Shown one piece after another: positions 1-20,700 of a DNA stretch of 46,000 bases. Source of the stretch: Mesostigma viride. Its lineage: Eukaryota > Streptophyta > Mesostigmatophyceae > Mesostigmatales > Mesostigmataceae. The DNA lies in assembly GCA_009746045.1 (NCBI GenBank), contig RPFO01000938.1:64001-110000 (forward strand), given 5' to 3'. Below the pieces are notes generated by a model, which did no database searches, was not told the origin of the DNA, and saw only the letters and a list, made by a program, of their open reading frames with translations. Numbering within the stretch: position 1 is the first letter of the stretch; each line of letters begins with the position of its first letter. A program made the position numbers and the translations under genes.

Positions 1-7622
<7,622 letters not shown>

Positions 7623-8781
7623 TGATGGTTATTAACTCCGTACCGATGATTTGCCTTCTGCTTACCACCAGCAGGCTAGCATATGCGCTCACAATATACT
7701 AATGTGTTCCGGCACCGGCCTCAGCAGGCTAATTTATTAGCCTCAACACGCGAATTTATTAAAAACAACCCGACCTCCAACAAGCTCGCCACATTCAGGG
7801 CAACCGTGCTGTGCGTGGCAGCAAGGCGACAGCAATTTGCGGTAGTTTTGAAAGTGCTTTGTCTTTCCTTGTCGCCTTTTGGAGCGTCCTATTCAGGCTA
7901 CCGGAAATACCGGAAATGCTGAATTGTCCTATCCGTATTGGGCAGCAATGCCACCATTGACCATGCCACGCTGTTTGTCGACGGAGCCACCCGCAACTCT
8001 CCAAGTCGGTGCAGCCACAACCGAAAGCCAAGCGTTTCCGAGAGCCATGCAAGACCGCGTGGTTTTGACTGGCATCCCTAAATTGATGGAAACACCGAAA
8101 CCGGAAACAGACCCAGGTTAATAAGCTGATGTCCAGAGTAGTAGTAGTAGTTGTTGTAGTAGTTGTTACCCACGCCGCACATGGCGCATGGGCAGCTGTC
8201 CAGAGTTGCAACAAGATTCTGACAAAAAGATATTGTCATACTTGAGGTGTGCCGTATCTCATGACAATGCGGACAGACGCCTATTGATCGACTGTTGCAG
8301 ACCGTACGCGCACGGGAATAGTAACATTTGATCCGAGCTCGCCGCTTTGTGTAGGGTTCGTGCACTATTGAATTGCCATTGGCACACTTGTCGCTGGTCT
8401 GACGGTGGTTTGTCAGCACGTGGCCGGTCGGGCAAGCACGGATTGGTACACTGTACTTTTAGCGACCTGTGTGCAACTTGTGCAACTGGACATGGATTCC
8501 GAGCCCTATTCCGGGAGATCTCGTAATGCTCCAAGATTAACGAGGTGCGGGCATGAAATAACCTACCACACATCATAACAATGTCGCCTCCATTGCCTGC
8601 CAGTGGCTGGGAATGGCCATGAAATCTCCATTCTATCTCGGGATTTTGTAAGCGTTGACTTTAAGGCGTGCCTAGAGCCAAGGCCACATACCAGTGACGG
8701 GTTCAATTTAGGGCGATTAGTTTCACTGCAACTGGTATGCTTGTTTGACAAATGCAAGGGTAGTCATAGTCGGAGCTAGTA
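7623..8781. promoter_or_regulatory. Divergent intergenic region between LZTFL1 and the CHUP1-like gene
   Basis: The 1.16 kb between the two start codons must hold both 5' ends. I see no convincing TATA box. A short GTA/GTT microsatellite sits at 8137-8168. On the minus strand near 8270-8350 there is a Cys-rich frame (ARIKCYYSRARTVC, then VCPHCHE) of unknown meaning, possibly another decayed zinc-finger fragment. No other gene is supported. Confidence 0.5.
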
Positions 8782-11700
8782 ATGGAGCCTCGTCAACAGG
8801 TAGAGTTTGCAGAGGAGGTGGCCTTCCAGACGGTACCGGCTCAGTATTTCTCCTCACCACAGACTCGACCACCTCTTCACCCACATAGTTCATCCTACTA
8901 CTCTCCCATTATTCCCGCTTCGTACCTGGGAAAGGGTGCCACGCCTCACCGGACACTTCCTGGTCTAGATGACATAGATGACACGCTGCTCGCGCAGCGT
9001 TTGGAGGAGATCAAGGAAGTATGGCGGGTAAGCGTGTGCAGCGGTATTATGAGTAAGCTATCAGCTTAGATAGTCGTCAATCGATATGATATCATTATCG
9101 AACGACAGCTGCTGATATCGGCTGCTCCGCTGTCAAGGAACGTGACCACGCCTGAATTGTCGCTGCAAGGGCCGTCTTTTTTGTGCCAGTTTTCTTTGTC
9201 GACGCGTTGCAACGCTCGCGCTTTGCTGCCTCGGCGGACCTTGCTCCATGTCCATCCATGCTCACTGTAATGTTCCCTACGTACGTACATTTTCCCGGAT
9301 CTGGGCCGCCTCGTGTGCAGGAAACTGGCGACGATGCCGCCGAGATGCTCAAAGAGCTGCGGATGACCGTGGTGGAAGCGATTGCGAAAGCCTATGACAA
9401 AGTACGCTGAAGCCAATGCTGTTGAGACCTGATGTTTAAGTCGACAGATTTTCACTTGCTGTTTGTTGAAACCTTGTGTCAAGACCGTGTGTCTTGCGGT
9501 GCCATCAGTACTTGCAGCTATTTTGAGCATGACCTATCCTGCGTGACCCATCCTGCCTCACCTTTTTGTTTTCTCAAGCCACGCCTGGCAACCGCGTAAA
9601 CCTGTGCAACAACGATGTCACCTGGCTCGCCCGACTACAGAAAACGATGACTACCGTGCTCTAAATTTAGATGATGGCAACCTCCCAGCAAATGCAGGAC
9701 TGGTACAGCATCCATGATGCATAAAAGGATGGTTTTCTGGCATGGGCACAAAACGATCTCCCAATCAAGCGACATGCGCTGCCAGCATTCGATCCCAAAT
9801 AAATGCTCCAAGGTTTTTCAATGACTGATATGCTAAACACGATGCTAGATGGCGTTCCATCGACTAGTGCACCAAATGTGATGCGAGATGGTGTTCCATC
9901 AACTAGTGTACTATATATCATGCTCTGCTGAATGATGTTGTAACGACTACGGTACCAAGTATGATGCTACACGGGTGTGACTTTTGTACCCTATTGGCAG
10001 GGACCCTTGTTTCCATACATGTATTCCTATTCATGGGTCCTTGCATGAATGAAGCATGCAGCATCCCCGTGCAGCTCACTCCACGTGCACCAGGCAAAAA
10101 ACTAGAACAGGCCTCCCCGCCACAACCCCTGCCCACAGCCCCCGTCCCAGCCCCGTTCCTGTTTTGCACTGCTATCTTTTTCCCCTCCCCCTCTTCCCCT
10201 CCCCCTTTTCCCTTCCCCTCTTGCCCTCCTCTTCCCCTTCCATTCTTCCCCTTCCATTCTTCCCCTCCCATTCTTCCCCTCCTTGTAACCTTGCGGACCT
10301 GGGCTTTTTATCTGCCACCCAGGCATATGCTGGTCTCCAAGAATTGGTGCCCCATTTGATTGTATATATTATTTTTCTATTTAAATCTTTATTGATTTTT
10401 TAGTGAACGAAATTCCTCGTCTCCTGTCAATTGTGCTTGTCTCGTCTCTAAAAACAACATTTTAGTCGTTTGCCTGCACATAGTGATTATGCCTCGCCTA
10501 GCTCCAGCGTCCTGTGTTTGCTGGTGTAGCCACAATCATTGTTGGCCCTAGTGCACAGTGACTGGCCCATAGTGAAAGTGGTAGCGCCTATGCACCATGA
10601 TTGGGCCCAGCTGACCTCCCTGTGCCTGGCGGTTGCACCCCTGGGGGAACGACAGGCGCTAGAAGAAGGGCTGCGTCGGCGACAGGCGCTTGTGGAGAGT
10701 GTGGAGAACGCGGAGAAGAGGCTCAAGGACCGGGGGGCCGAGGAGGTGAGTATACATAAAGAAACACAACCACTGGTACCACTATACTTTTAATATTGAG
10801 TTTTTTAGTTGGCAATCATCCTGATGTGAAGAACGCGGGGAAGAGGCTCGCGGTTTCGGGGGGGTCAAGCGGTGAGGATGTATAAGAAACAATCACAAGT
10901 GTTGAGTGAAGTAGTCAGCAACCAGCGTGGGTGAGGATGTATAAAGAAACAATCACAAGTGTTGAGTGAAGTAGTCAGCAACCAGCGTGGGTGAGGATGT
11001 ATAAGAAACAATCACAAAGTGTTGAGTGAAGTAGTCAGCAACCAGCGTGGGTGAGGATGTATAAGAAACAATCACAAGTGTTGAGTGAAGTAGTCAGCAA
11101 CCAGCGTGGGCTGTGCGGGGGAGAGGCTCAAGGACCAGGAGGGGCAGGGGGGGGGAGAACAAGTGGCGGGGGAATGGAGGAGTTGCAAGGGTGGCTCTGT
11201 TGTTGCTGTGGCTTCCTCAGGAGAGCCGGTATGCCCATGAGGCTCAATGACTGTTGGGGGGGGATAAAGGGGAAAGGGTGGGTCAAGAGGCGAGGGTACG
11301 TTAGGGGAAGGGCAGGGCGCCAAAGTCGCTATTGCTCTTGCTGTAACATACATTAAGTTGCTTGCAAGATGCCCACAGACTATGGTGTAAAGGAGTTCAA
11401 GGTCGGAACGGATGGGTTTAAATGCCTTGCTTCCTATGATTCCTATTTTTATTTTTAGGGGTGGGGGTGAGAAGGGGGGAAGGGGAATGGGGGTAGGTGG
11501 GGAGGGGCAGGGGGGAAGGGGGGAATGGGAATGGGGGGGGGGGGGGGGGGGGGGAGGGGGGGGCTTGGTGGTACCTTTGCTTTGCCATGATTGCCATGTC
11601 ATCCATCCGTCCATCCCTGTTTGAGCATTTTCTCTTTCCATGGACTGTAATCCTTATAGCTATTAGCGTAGTTGGTGTGGGTGGTAGCATTTGCAAGCTT

Positions 11701-14700
11701 AGATCGGGACAGTTAATACGTATTTGGTGCACCTACACTATGCGCCTGAATGCTCCATGCATAATGAGTCCAGTGCTCTTTTCATGCAACCTTTCTGTTG
11801 CTCTTTTCATGCAACCTTTCTGTTGCTCTTTTCATGCAATCTTTCTGTTGCTCTTTTCATGCAATCTTTCTGTTGCTCTTTTCATGCAATCTTTCTGTTG
11901 CTCTTTTCATGCAATCTTCCTATTGCTCTTTTCATGCAATCTTCCTATTGCTCTTTTCATGCAATCTTTCTGTTGTTCTTTTCATGCAATCTTCCTACTG
12001 CTCTTTTCATGCAATCTTCCAATTGCTCTTTTCATGCAATCTTCCTATTGCTCTTTTCATGCAATCTTCCTATTGCTCTTTTCATGCAATCTTTCTGTTG
12101 TTCTTTTCATGCAATCTTCCTACTGCTCTTTTCATGCAATCTTCCAATTGCTCTTTTCATGCAATCTTCCTTTTGCTCTTTTCATGCAATCTTCCTTTTG
12201 CTCTTTTCATGCATTCTTCCTATTGCTCTTTTCATGTAATCTTCCAATTGCTCTTTTCATGTAATCTTCCAATTGCTCTTTTCATGCAATCTTCCTTTTG
12301 CTCTTTTCACGCAATCTTCCTTTTGCTCTTTTCATGCAATCTTCCTTTTGCTCTTTTCATGCAATCTTCCTTTTGCTCTTTTCATGCAATCTTCCTATCG
12401 CTCTTTTCATGCAGTCTTCCTGTCTGTAACACATGAACTGTCACACGAGCACTTATATATATCATGACATGGCCGTGCCTTCTTTGCCGTCCACTTCCAA
12501 ACGGCGCCACTTGGCAGCACGTGGCCGACTCGTCGCTCCCCCTGAAGCAGCGGCTGCAGTTCAACATCTCTCGTCTCCACGAGCTGGACAGCGTACGTGT
12601 TTACAGACATGCACGGCTATATTTCTGCTAGTACTAGTTGTATATATAATGTATATATATGTACTGCCATATACTAATGCCTAAACATTTGAACATCGCC
12701 CATCTCCTTGCGCTGGACAGTGTACATGTCTATCAATAAGTACCATTACTCTGTCAGTATATGTGTACTACTATACCACTTACCAATTTCAATGAATGTA
12801 TCTACCACTACATACTTCTGAATGTATGTACCATCACATACTTCTGTTCGATGTCCCCCGCCTGCATCAGCTGGATGTTGTATGTGTTTACAGACAAGTA
12901 CTACTGTCATGTAGTACCGCATGTGTTGCCACCACCATATGCGACTATAGCACCATTATGCATACCGAGGCTACCCCACACAGATCCTACACCTTCACCA
13001 GTAGAGCATCTCCCACCTGCGCACGCAGGAGAGGTGCACAGACAATTTGTGCATCCAGACGAGTGCACGCGCTTGATAGCTGTGGCATTCTTGCTGTGCG
13101 GTCGTAGTGTCGACACCAACTGCATTTACATCACAAGTTTGTGTCTAAGTATGATTCTGTGGTGTGGTTGTGACATGGATGTGGCCCGGCAAGCAATTTC
13201 TGTATTTTTATGCAGATGCATGCATTTTAATGCATTTTAGATTGCATTCATATACCGCAGATGTATGCATCTATAAATATAACGTGCCACTCAAGAAGCC
13301 ACTAGCTGGCATTAGTTTTGTTGCTCCCTATGGCAACCAAGTGTCACAAATGGGTACAACTTGCTGCATGCGCTTCTTGTGTGTTATGATGCATGTTATA
13401 TTTACAAGAATGCCGTCCTATTCTCCATCTCTTGGTATACGTCACCAATCCCTCTTTGTTAGGTTTATCTGTCCAGGAGTTATCCTGCACGTTGGTTTGT
13501 GCCACATCTCTGTTGGTGGCAATGATGCGGATACCCCTGGCATGTGCCGGTGGGATGCGCTAGCGCCCTTGTGACATGCTTGTCGCCCGCATGCACATAA
13601 TTCGTTTCGCAGGTCATGACAAGTTGATGGCCAGTTATTACTGAATGGAACCGTTTTCAAGAGAATGCTTGGGTCCTGGTAGGAAGCTTTGGTCCTGACT
13701 GCCCTTGTGGTGCCTTGCCACCTGGCGCTTGTCCTGATGCTGGCAGCTGCGCATGTTTGGCTACGGCTGGGTGGCCGGCGTGGTCTATGGGTCCTTACTA
13801 TTCACTATACATTCCGATCTTTTTTTTGCTCCCCTGTCTGCCCCCCTGTTCATCCCACCCTTGTGCTGGCAGCTGCGCATGTCTGGCTACGGCTGGGTGG
13901 GCGGCCTGGTCGTGCTCGTGGAGCTGCGCCGTCGCGTGGCCGCGTTGAAGGAGAAGTTGCGGATGCCAGCCATGGCGGTGGATGAGAAAGACGTGGAGCT
14001 GGACAAGGTTAGGGGGGACTTACTTAAAATACTAAAACGACACTTGATTAGATCTATCTATGTGCAAAGTGGCGGCTGGCGAGGTGGGCGTGGAGCTGGA
14101 CAAGGTGAGCGGGGACATGTACTTTGCCAGCATTTTGCTGGTCGTAATTGTTGTAGCTGTTATACACTCTATATTGTATTACTATACTTTACCGGCACCC
14201 TTTGCTAGTCATTTTTGTTGTAGCTATTATATACTCTATATTGTATTACTGTAGTTTACTGGCACACTTTGCTTGTCATAATCGTACTCATGGGTAGTAT
14301 TAAGGTAAGCGAGAAGGATGCGGAGCCAGGCAAGGTGCCACATGCCTTGTTACGGGTCATACCTGTGGCTATCTGTGCAGGGTGGGTACAGTGGTGACAA
14401 GCTTGACCAGGCACAGGGAGCCTTGTTACGGGTCATGTTTAACCAAGCTGGTTCAACCTGTTTTGTAAGGTCGTTTTGCGACGCAAAGAAAGGTAAACGA
14501 CAAGATCAGGGATACAGGGTAGATTTAGAATCGGGACCCTCGCACTTCACATCCAACCACTGGCAAAGGTAACGAATGGCACCCCTTTGTCACTCTACTG
14601 GTCACTCTAACCCTCTGGTGACTGCCTTGCGAAGCAACCAATGGTACCCGTTGGTCACTCTACTGGTCACTGTAACCTTGTGGTGGCTGCCTTGCGAGGC

Positions 14701-17700
14701 CGGCGTTACAAGCATGTGGCTGCGTCATGGGGCGTGTCGCGTACCAGAGATCCACCCTGATTGCGAGGGATCCAAACTCCTATGAGTGGATGACGTGGAG
14801 CTGGACGTGGTGACAGGGCATGTTTGCACATTCGCAATGGTCCTATAAGGAATGCCTAATAGTCCTAATTATATTATCGTCATCTCCTTATATGGGTTGT
14901 CTCTATGGACCACGAGATGTGAGGCCACACTTCGCGACATGCTCGCGTGCTGCCTGCTCGTAGTCACCTTGTGGGTTCGATGTATTGCACTAGTAGTATG
15001 AGTTTAGGAGGGTGAAGGAGAACCGCATGCGGCATGCCTCTTGAGGGGCCCACGATCCGGTAATCCGAGGAAAAGAAAAGTTAAGGTGGGCTGCACTGGT
15101 GGTCACACTTTGCTTATAATTAGATTGATTCACTGAAATACAAAAACCTTCAAGTTGCGTTTCTGGAGTTGAGAGCTGACTCACGCGCACCATCTTGGAG
15201 GGAGCCCTTTGGGTGATGCACCACCGATATTCTCTCGATATTCTCTCGATATTCTCTCGATATTCTCTCGATATTCTCTCGATATTCTCTCGATATTCTT
15301 TCGATATTCTTTCGATATTCTCTCGATATTCTTTAGATATTCTTTCGATATTCTTTCTGACGTCCACCCATGCCCGCCCGTGTGCGTGCCCTGCGTTTGC
15401 CCATCCTCCCACCGCAGATGCTTGGTGGGATCTGGGACCTGCTGGGCCAGGGTGGCTCCCAGGTTACGCGTGACAAGAACAACCAGGTCAAGCCTGTCTT
15501 CAAGGTGGGTGGGTGGCGTATGCCCTTGCAACAGGCCCTTGCATTAGGCCCTCGTACAAGGCCCCCTTACCATCAAGGACAACAAGGTCAATCTGGTCTT
15601 CCAGGTGGGCGGAGCCTTCAAGGTTGCCGTTGCATGCAACAGGCCCTCGCAACAGACCCTCTCAGCAGGCCCTCTCAACATACCCTTCCACAGGCCTTGG
15701 ACAGGCTCGTTCAGCAAACCAATGCGTGCCGGTGCACGGGGGAGGGTGTGCACGTGTTATGTTGAACAAAGGTTGCTACTCTCCTGGTTGGTGTTGTTCC
15801 ATGCGTCTGATCGGAGCCTTCTATTCAAAACTTTAGATTGCGATGACAGCACGATCCTATGTGATAGTCTTCTTCTCTGATGTGTTAGTTTTGCAGGTTC
15901 AGCAGGTTCACGGCTGCTTTCTCATGGCCAGATACCCTAGAGGGTCGGCAGGCTTCCAGAAGCCTTGGTGATTCGACGAGTTCTGTGGAAGTATCCATCT
16001 GCCATTTCGTTGCGCCACCAACCGACACTTTTGTGTTCTTTTTTGTGACAGCCATTCACGGTGGTCCTTGGCTGGTTTGCCAGAAAGTAATAAGCAGAAA
16101 ATGGGATCCACTCTTGCGTCCATCTCATGCGTGCCTGATGCGTGCCTGATGCGTGCCTGATGCGTGCCTCATGCGGATGACTTTTTACCTGTTGCGGGTG
16201 CTGTATCGGTCCGCTGTAAATGGGATCTCGTGAACGATGGGTCACTATGCAGCGGCTGGCGATGGCGTATGCCCAGCTGTGTGGCCTGGAGGAGCAATAT
16301 GCGGAGGACTTCTCCAAAATGGTGGGTGCGGGCACGCGGGCCAGGAGGCATGCATGCAGTGCCCGTTCGTGGAACGTCCGCATATTTGAATCTTATGCTT
16401 GGAAGTGCTGTCACACGGCCATTTGTATCCTGGCTGCAATCTTTTGGCCAAAAGCCTCTGCCAAATGCCTCTGTGCCTGAAGGCGGCGTGCCTCCCATGA
16501 ATGGAAATATTCGCTTGCTCATATTGAAGCAACTGCACGTTTAGCGGGTTATACAGGCATGAGGCTGGATTCTTCGTGCGGCCCTCTGACCTTTGTTGAC
16601 TTCATGAACCCTGTTAGCTCAGAATGTGGGCCTTCTTATGGACCCCCCTCTGCTAATTTACTATGCTAATCCTGCAATTTTGGAAATCTATGCCCTAAAG
16701 CCCGACGTAGCGCTCCGGTGCCAATAATACTGCATACTCCGGGTGTGACGGCTTGAGTATGGCTTCGGGGACTCATGTGGCAATGCATGGTTTGATGAAG
16801 CAGGGGATGCAGCGGCTTGCTCGATGGGAGGGCACGATGCATGCCGTTGTTTGGGAGGGCACGATGCATGTAGTTATTTGGGAGGGCATGACGCATGCAG
16901 TTGTTTGGGACGGCACGATGCATGTAGTTATTTGGGAGGGCACGACACATGCAGTTGTTTGGGATGGCACGATGCATGCAGTTGCGTACGAGTGTAGTGA
17001 CACATGCAGTGCTTCTTTATGAAGGGCTTTTCCAATGCAGATGCAGCTTATAGCCCCTTGATACAAGAAGAAAAGCAGCATGGGGTTTGCAGCTGCCGTA
17101 CATCTCTTTTGTGATCTCTGCACAGCTATCGCACGCTCTTTGGTGGTCTACGCGACGATGATCTCTCAGCTGTTGCACTGTGCGTGCTGTGATGGCCCCG
17201 CTTTGTCTCTGACATGCGAAGGTTTCTGGCATGGAAAGCTTTGTTGGCAAATTTTTGCCAACAAGGCTTTCCATGTCAGAAACTTTTCCGAGCAAGAATG
17301 TATGCAAATATATCCAGACTGATCTTCCCTTAATCTTCGTGATGTCGTCTTTTTTTTACCCCCATACCTTTTCTTACTTTTCTCCCCTCCCTGACTCGTG
17401 GACGGCTGCGTTTCTTGCACTTGTGGTGTGAAACGGGTGCGACCCTCCCTGGGCTGCCCCTCCCTGGATCTCTCAGGCGTGGATGGAGGGCGAAGATGTA
17501 AGTGTTGCAGACCCGTGCTGTTCTTCTGCTGCTGGCTTGGTACCCCTAGTAATCTGTCTTGGGAAATGACAGACTATATGCTGTGTTGGGGAAAGGGGAT
17601 GGGTGTGCCCCCGCTAGGGTTTGCTCTAAGTGCAGCAACTGGTTTTTGTATGGCAAGGGATCCGCTGATCTACATACTGTCGTATACCCAGGAATGGCAT

Positions 17701-20700
17701 GTAGCTTATAGCCTTGTAGAAATGTATAAAAAGGTGGTTCACTTGTCAAGCATTGTCTCGTCATGACGTACCTCACACCAAGAGAGGCGTGGTATTTGAG
17801 TAAAGCTGAGAGTTATTTAATTAGCATCAAATTCTAACGTAGATATATAGGGGAATGTCAGAATTAAGCCGTGTCGAACTTCTTTTTAAGGTAAAGAGAA
17901 TGGGATGCCAGTGAATATTCCGCGGCTGTCATAGTTCGGTACAGCACTACACGCACCTCGCGCGAGTTGATGTGTGTGTGATGCCAGTGTCGTCAGTGCT
18001 ATTTGCCGCACAGTGTTCTTCATGCATGTGGGTCTCCATGGTCCGCGTGCAAGCCAGTATTTCTGCATCGTGCATTGGCTGGCTGTAACACTCGCTTGTC
18101 TGCTGGGTTGTTTGCTCATGCATCGTTGTCAAGCGCGTCTTTCGCCCATGGCACGAAGCACAACTAGATGAGCAGGGTGGATAGGCGCGTATGTGTATGA
18201 TGTAAACATATGTTAACACATGTATGCGTACGATGTAGCGCCAGTGTTGCACAGGACGATGGAATAAGCGCGAATGCACGAATGTTGGGAAAGGCGCATG
18301 GCCATCGTTTTGCGCTTCCCAGTACTCAAAAAGGTCTCATGCGGATGGACATAGTGGACATGTTTTACACAAGCGCTTACCTTGATTATCGCTCTATGGC
18401 CAAGTCCCGGTAGCCATCCTTATGGGACACGATTGTATAAATAGCTTCAGCTGGCTGGGATGGTTTGTGGAGGGAGCCCTATTCTAAGATATCGGTTACA
18501 AGAGTGTACATTCTATGTCTGACCACTTGACTCTTTCATCTGCCTGGTTCTTGCCTCGTTTAACCCACACCATTGTTTGGGTGCCAGATGGAGGGCCTGG
18601 AGCGCCACACCTCGTACATGGCAGCCTCTGAGCTGAACGGTAAGCTTTGTGCTCCGCAATCGCTTCACTTAACAGTAATACTCCCTTTAGTAATACTTCC
18701 TTCACCCTATCAGTGATAGTATAGTAATAATCCCTTGACTATATCGGTGTTAATACTACAAAACTACTAGAATGATCCTTCCATCCCTTCACTTTACCAG
18801 GGATAATGTAGTAATAATCCCTTCACTTTATCAGAGATAATATAGTAATGATCCCTTCACTTTATCAGGGATAATGTAGTAATAATCCCTTCACTTTATC
18901 AGGGATAATATAGTAATGATCCCTTCACTTTATCAGGGATAATATAGTAATGATCCCTTCACTTTATCAGGGATAATATAGTAATGATCCCTTCACTTTA
19001 TAGTAATAATCAACGCTTGAATTTGTCACATTGTGTGCTTTGCGTGGCAAACCACGCTGGTGGAATGCCAGCGCATGCTGTTAACCACGCAAGGGTTGTC
19101 TTGTTTCCGGCTCACGCTAGGGTCGGCTGTGGGAAGTAAGGGCCTCTTTGTCATTTGTGCACGTGGCAGTAGGAAAGAGGGAGGCCAAGGGTGAGTACAA
19201 GCGCAGGAGGATGAGACAAAGCGCAGGAGGGTAGCTAAGCCGGTGCACTGGATCCCACACGGCTTAGGAAGTTTGGAAGTCTTTAAATGGAATAACGGTG
19301 TAGAGGCGTCGCAATTGTGAACATAGCATCAAGACTGAAGCTTTCTCCACCGAGGGTGGCACGGGCGCACATCGCTGTGCAAGGCGCAAACACATTTTTA
19401 GAGTTTGTACTCTAATGGTAGACCCTGCTGCACTTCCCACCTCCTCCTGGGTCTTTTGCCGCGCAGCGAGAGAGCAAACGCTTAAGCTTTGTATGAACAA
19501 GTAGCCCGAAACCTTAATGCCGCTTTCATTGACATTGGCATTCTGCTATGCAACCCCTATAGTGTTGCTGCCATTCTGCTATGCAACCCCTTATCTGCTG
19601 CCTGTTCCATAGAGGTGGAGCGCGCGCTTTATCTATTCCCCCCACCCCCCATTTCCTTTCTGTCGCAATTCAATTTTTGCTGTTGTTGTTGTCATTATTC
19701 TGCCAACCACAGAGATGGATTGCACGCATGAGCAAGCTCTGATCACAGGCACTGAGGCTGGCGTGTCACCAATCCTTGCCTGCACCTGCCACTTGCCACC
19801 CGGCACCTCTCCCCCGCAGCGACGGAGCGCACGCTCGAGCGCAAACACTGATCACAATCATATTGTTGGTCTTTGTTTCTTCTTGTTGTTATACGCTATT
19901 TGTTTCTTGTTGTTATATTTCTATATTACCGTTCTCTTACCCGCAGAGATGGAGCGCACGCTTGAGCGCAAGCGGCAGGAGGCCGTACTTTCCCGCATCG
20001 GCAAACTGTCCAAGGAGGGAGCAGGGGCTGACCACATCGGTGGGTGGGGGAGAGGGCGTGGGCTGACCAAATCGGTGGGTGGGAGGGGGTGGTGGCCGAC
20101 CACATCGGTGAGTTGGGGTGGGGGCGGGGGTCGACCAAATCGGTGGTTGGGGGAGGGAGCGGGGGCCAACCACATCGGTGGGAGGGGTGGCGTCGTCGTG
20201 TAGTCGCCATATGTGTGAGGGTGGAGGGTGGAGGGAGGAGGGAGGAGGGAGGAGCGAGGAGGGAGGAGGGAGGAGGGAGGAGGAGGAGGGAGGAGGGAGG
20301 AGGAGGGGGAGGGAGGAGGGAGGAGGGGAGGAGGGAGGAGGGAGGAGGGAGGAGGGAGGAGGGAGGAGGGAGGAGGGAGGAGGGAGGAGGGTGGAGGGTG
20401 GAGGGTGGAGGGTGGAGGGTGGAGGGTGGAGGGTGGAGGGTGGAGGGTGGAGGGTGGAGGGTGGAGGGTGGAGGGTGGAGGGTGGAGGGTGGAGGGTGGA
20501 GGGTGGAGGGTGGAGGGTGGAGGGTGGAGGGTGGAGGGTGGAGGGTGGAGGGTGGAGGGTGGAGGGTGGACGGTGGAGGGTGGAGGGTGGAGGGTGGAGG
20601 GTGGAGGGTGGAGGGTGGAGGGTGGAGGGTGGAGGGTGGAGGGTGGAGGGTGGAGGGTGGAGGGTGGAGGGTGGAGGGTGGAGAGGGTGGAGGGTGGAGG

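Noticed and set aside
11497-12436. Frames with Leu-Leu-Phe-Ser-Cys-Asn repeats, up to 255 residues
   Set aside because: Read through the 25-bp minisatellite in three frames; no coding signal outside it.
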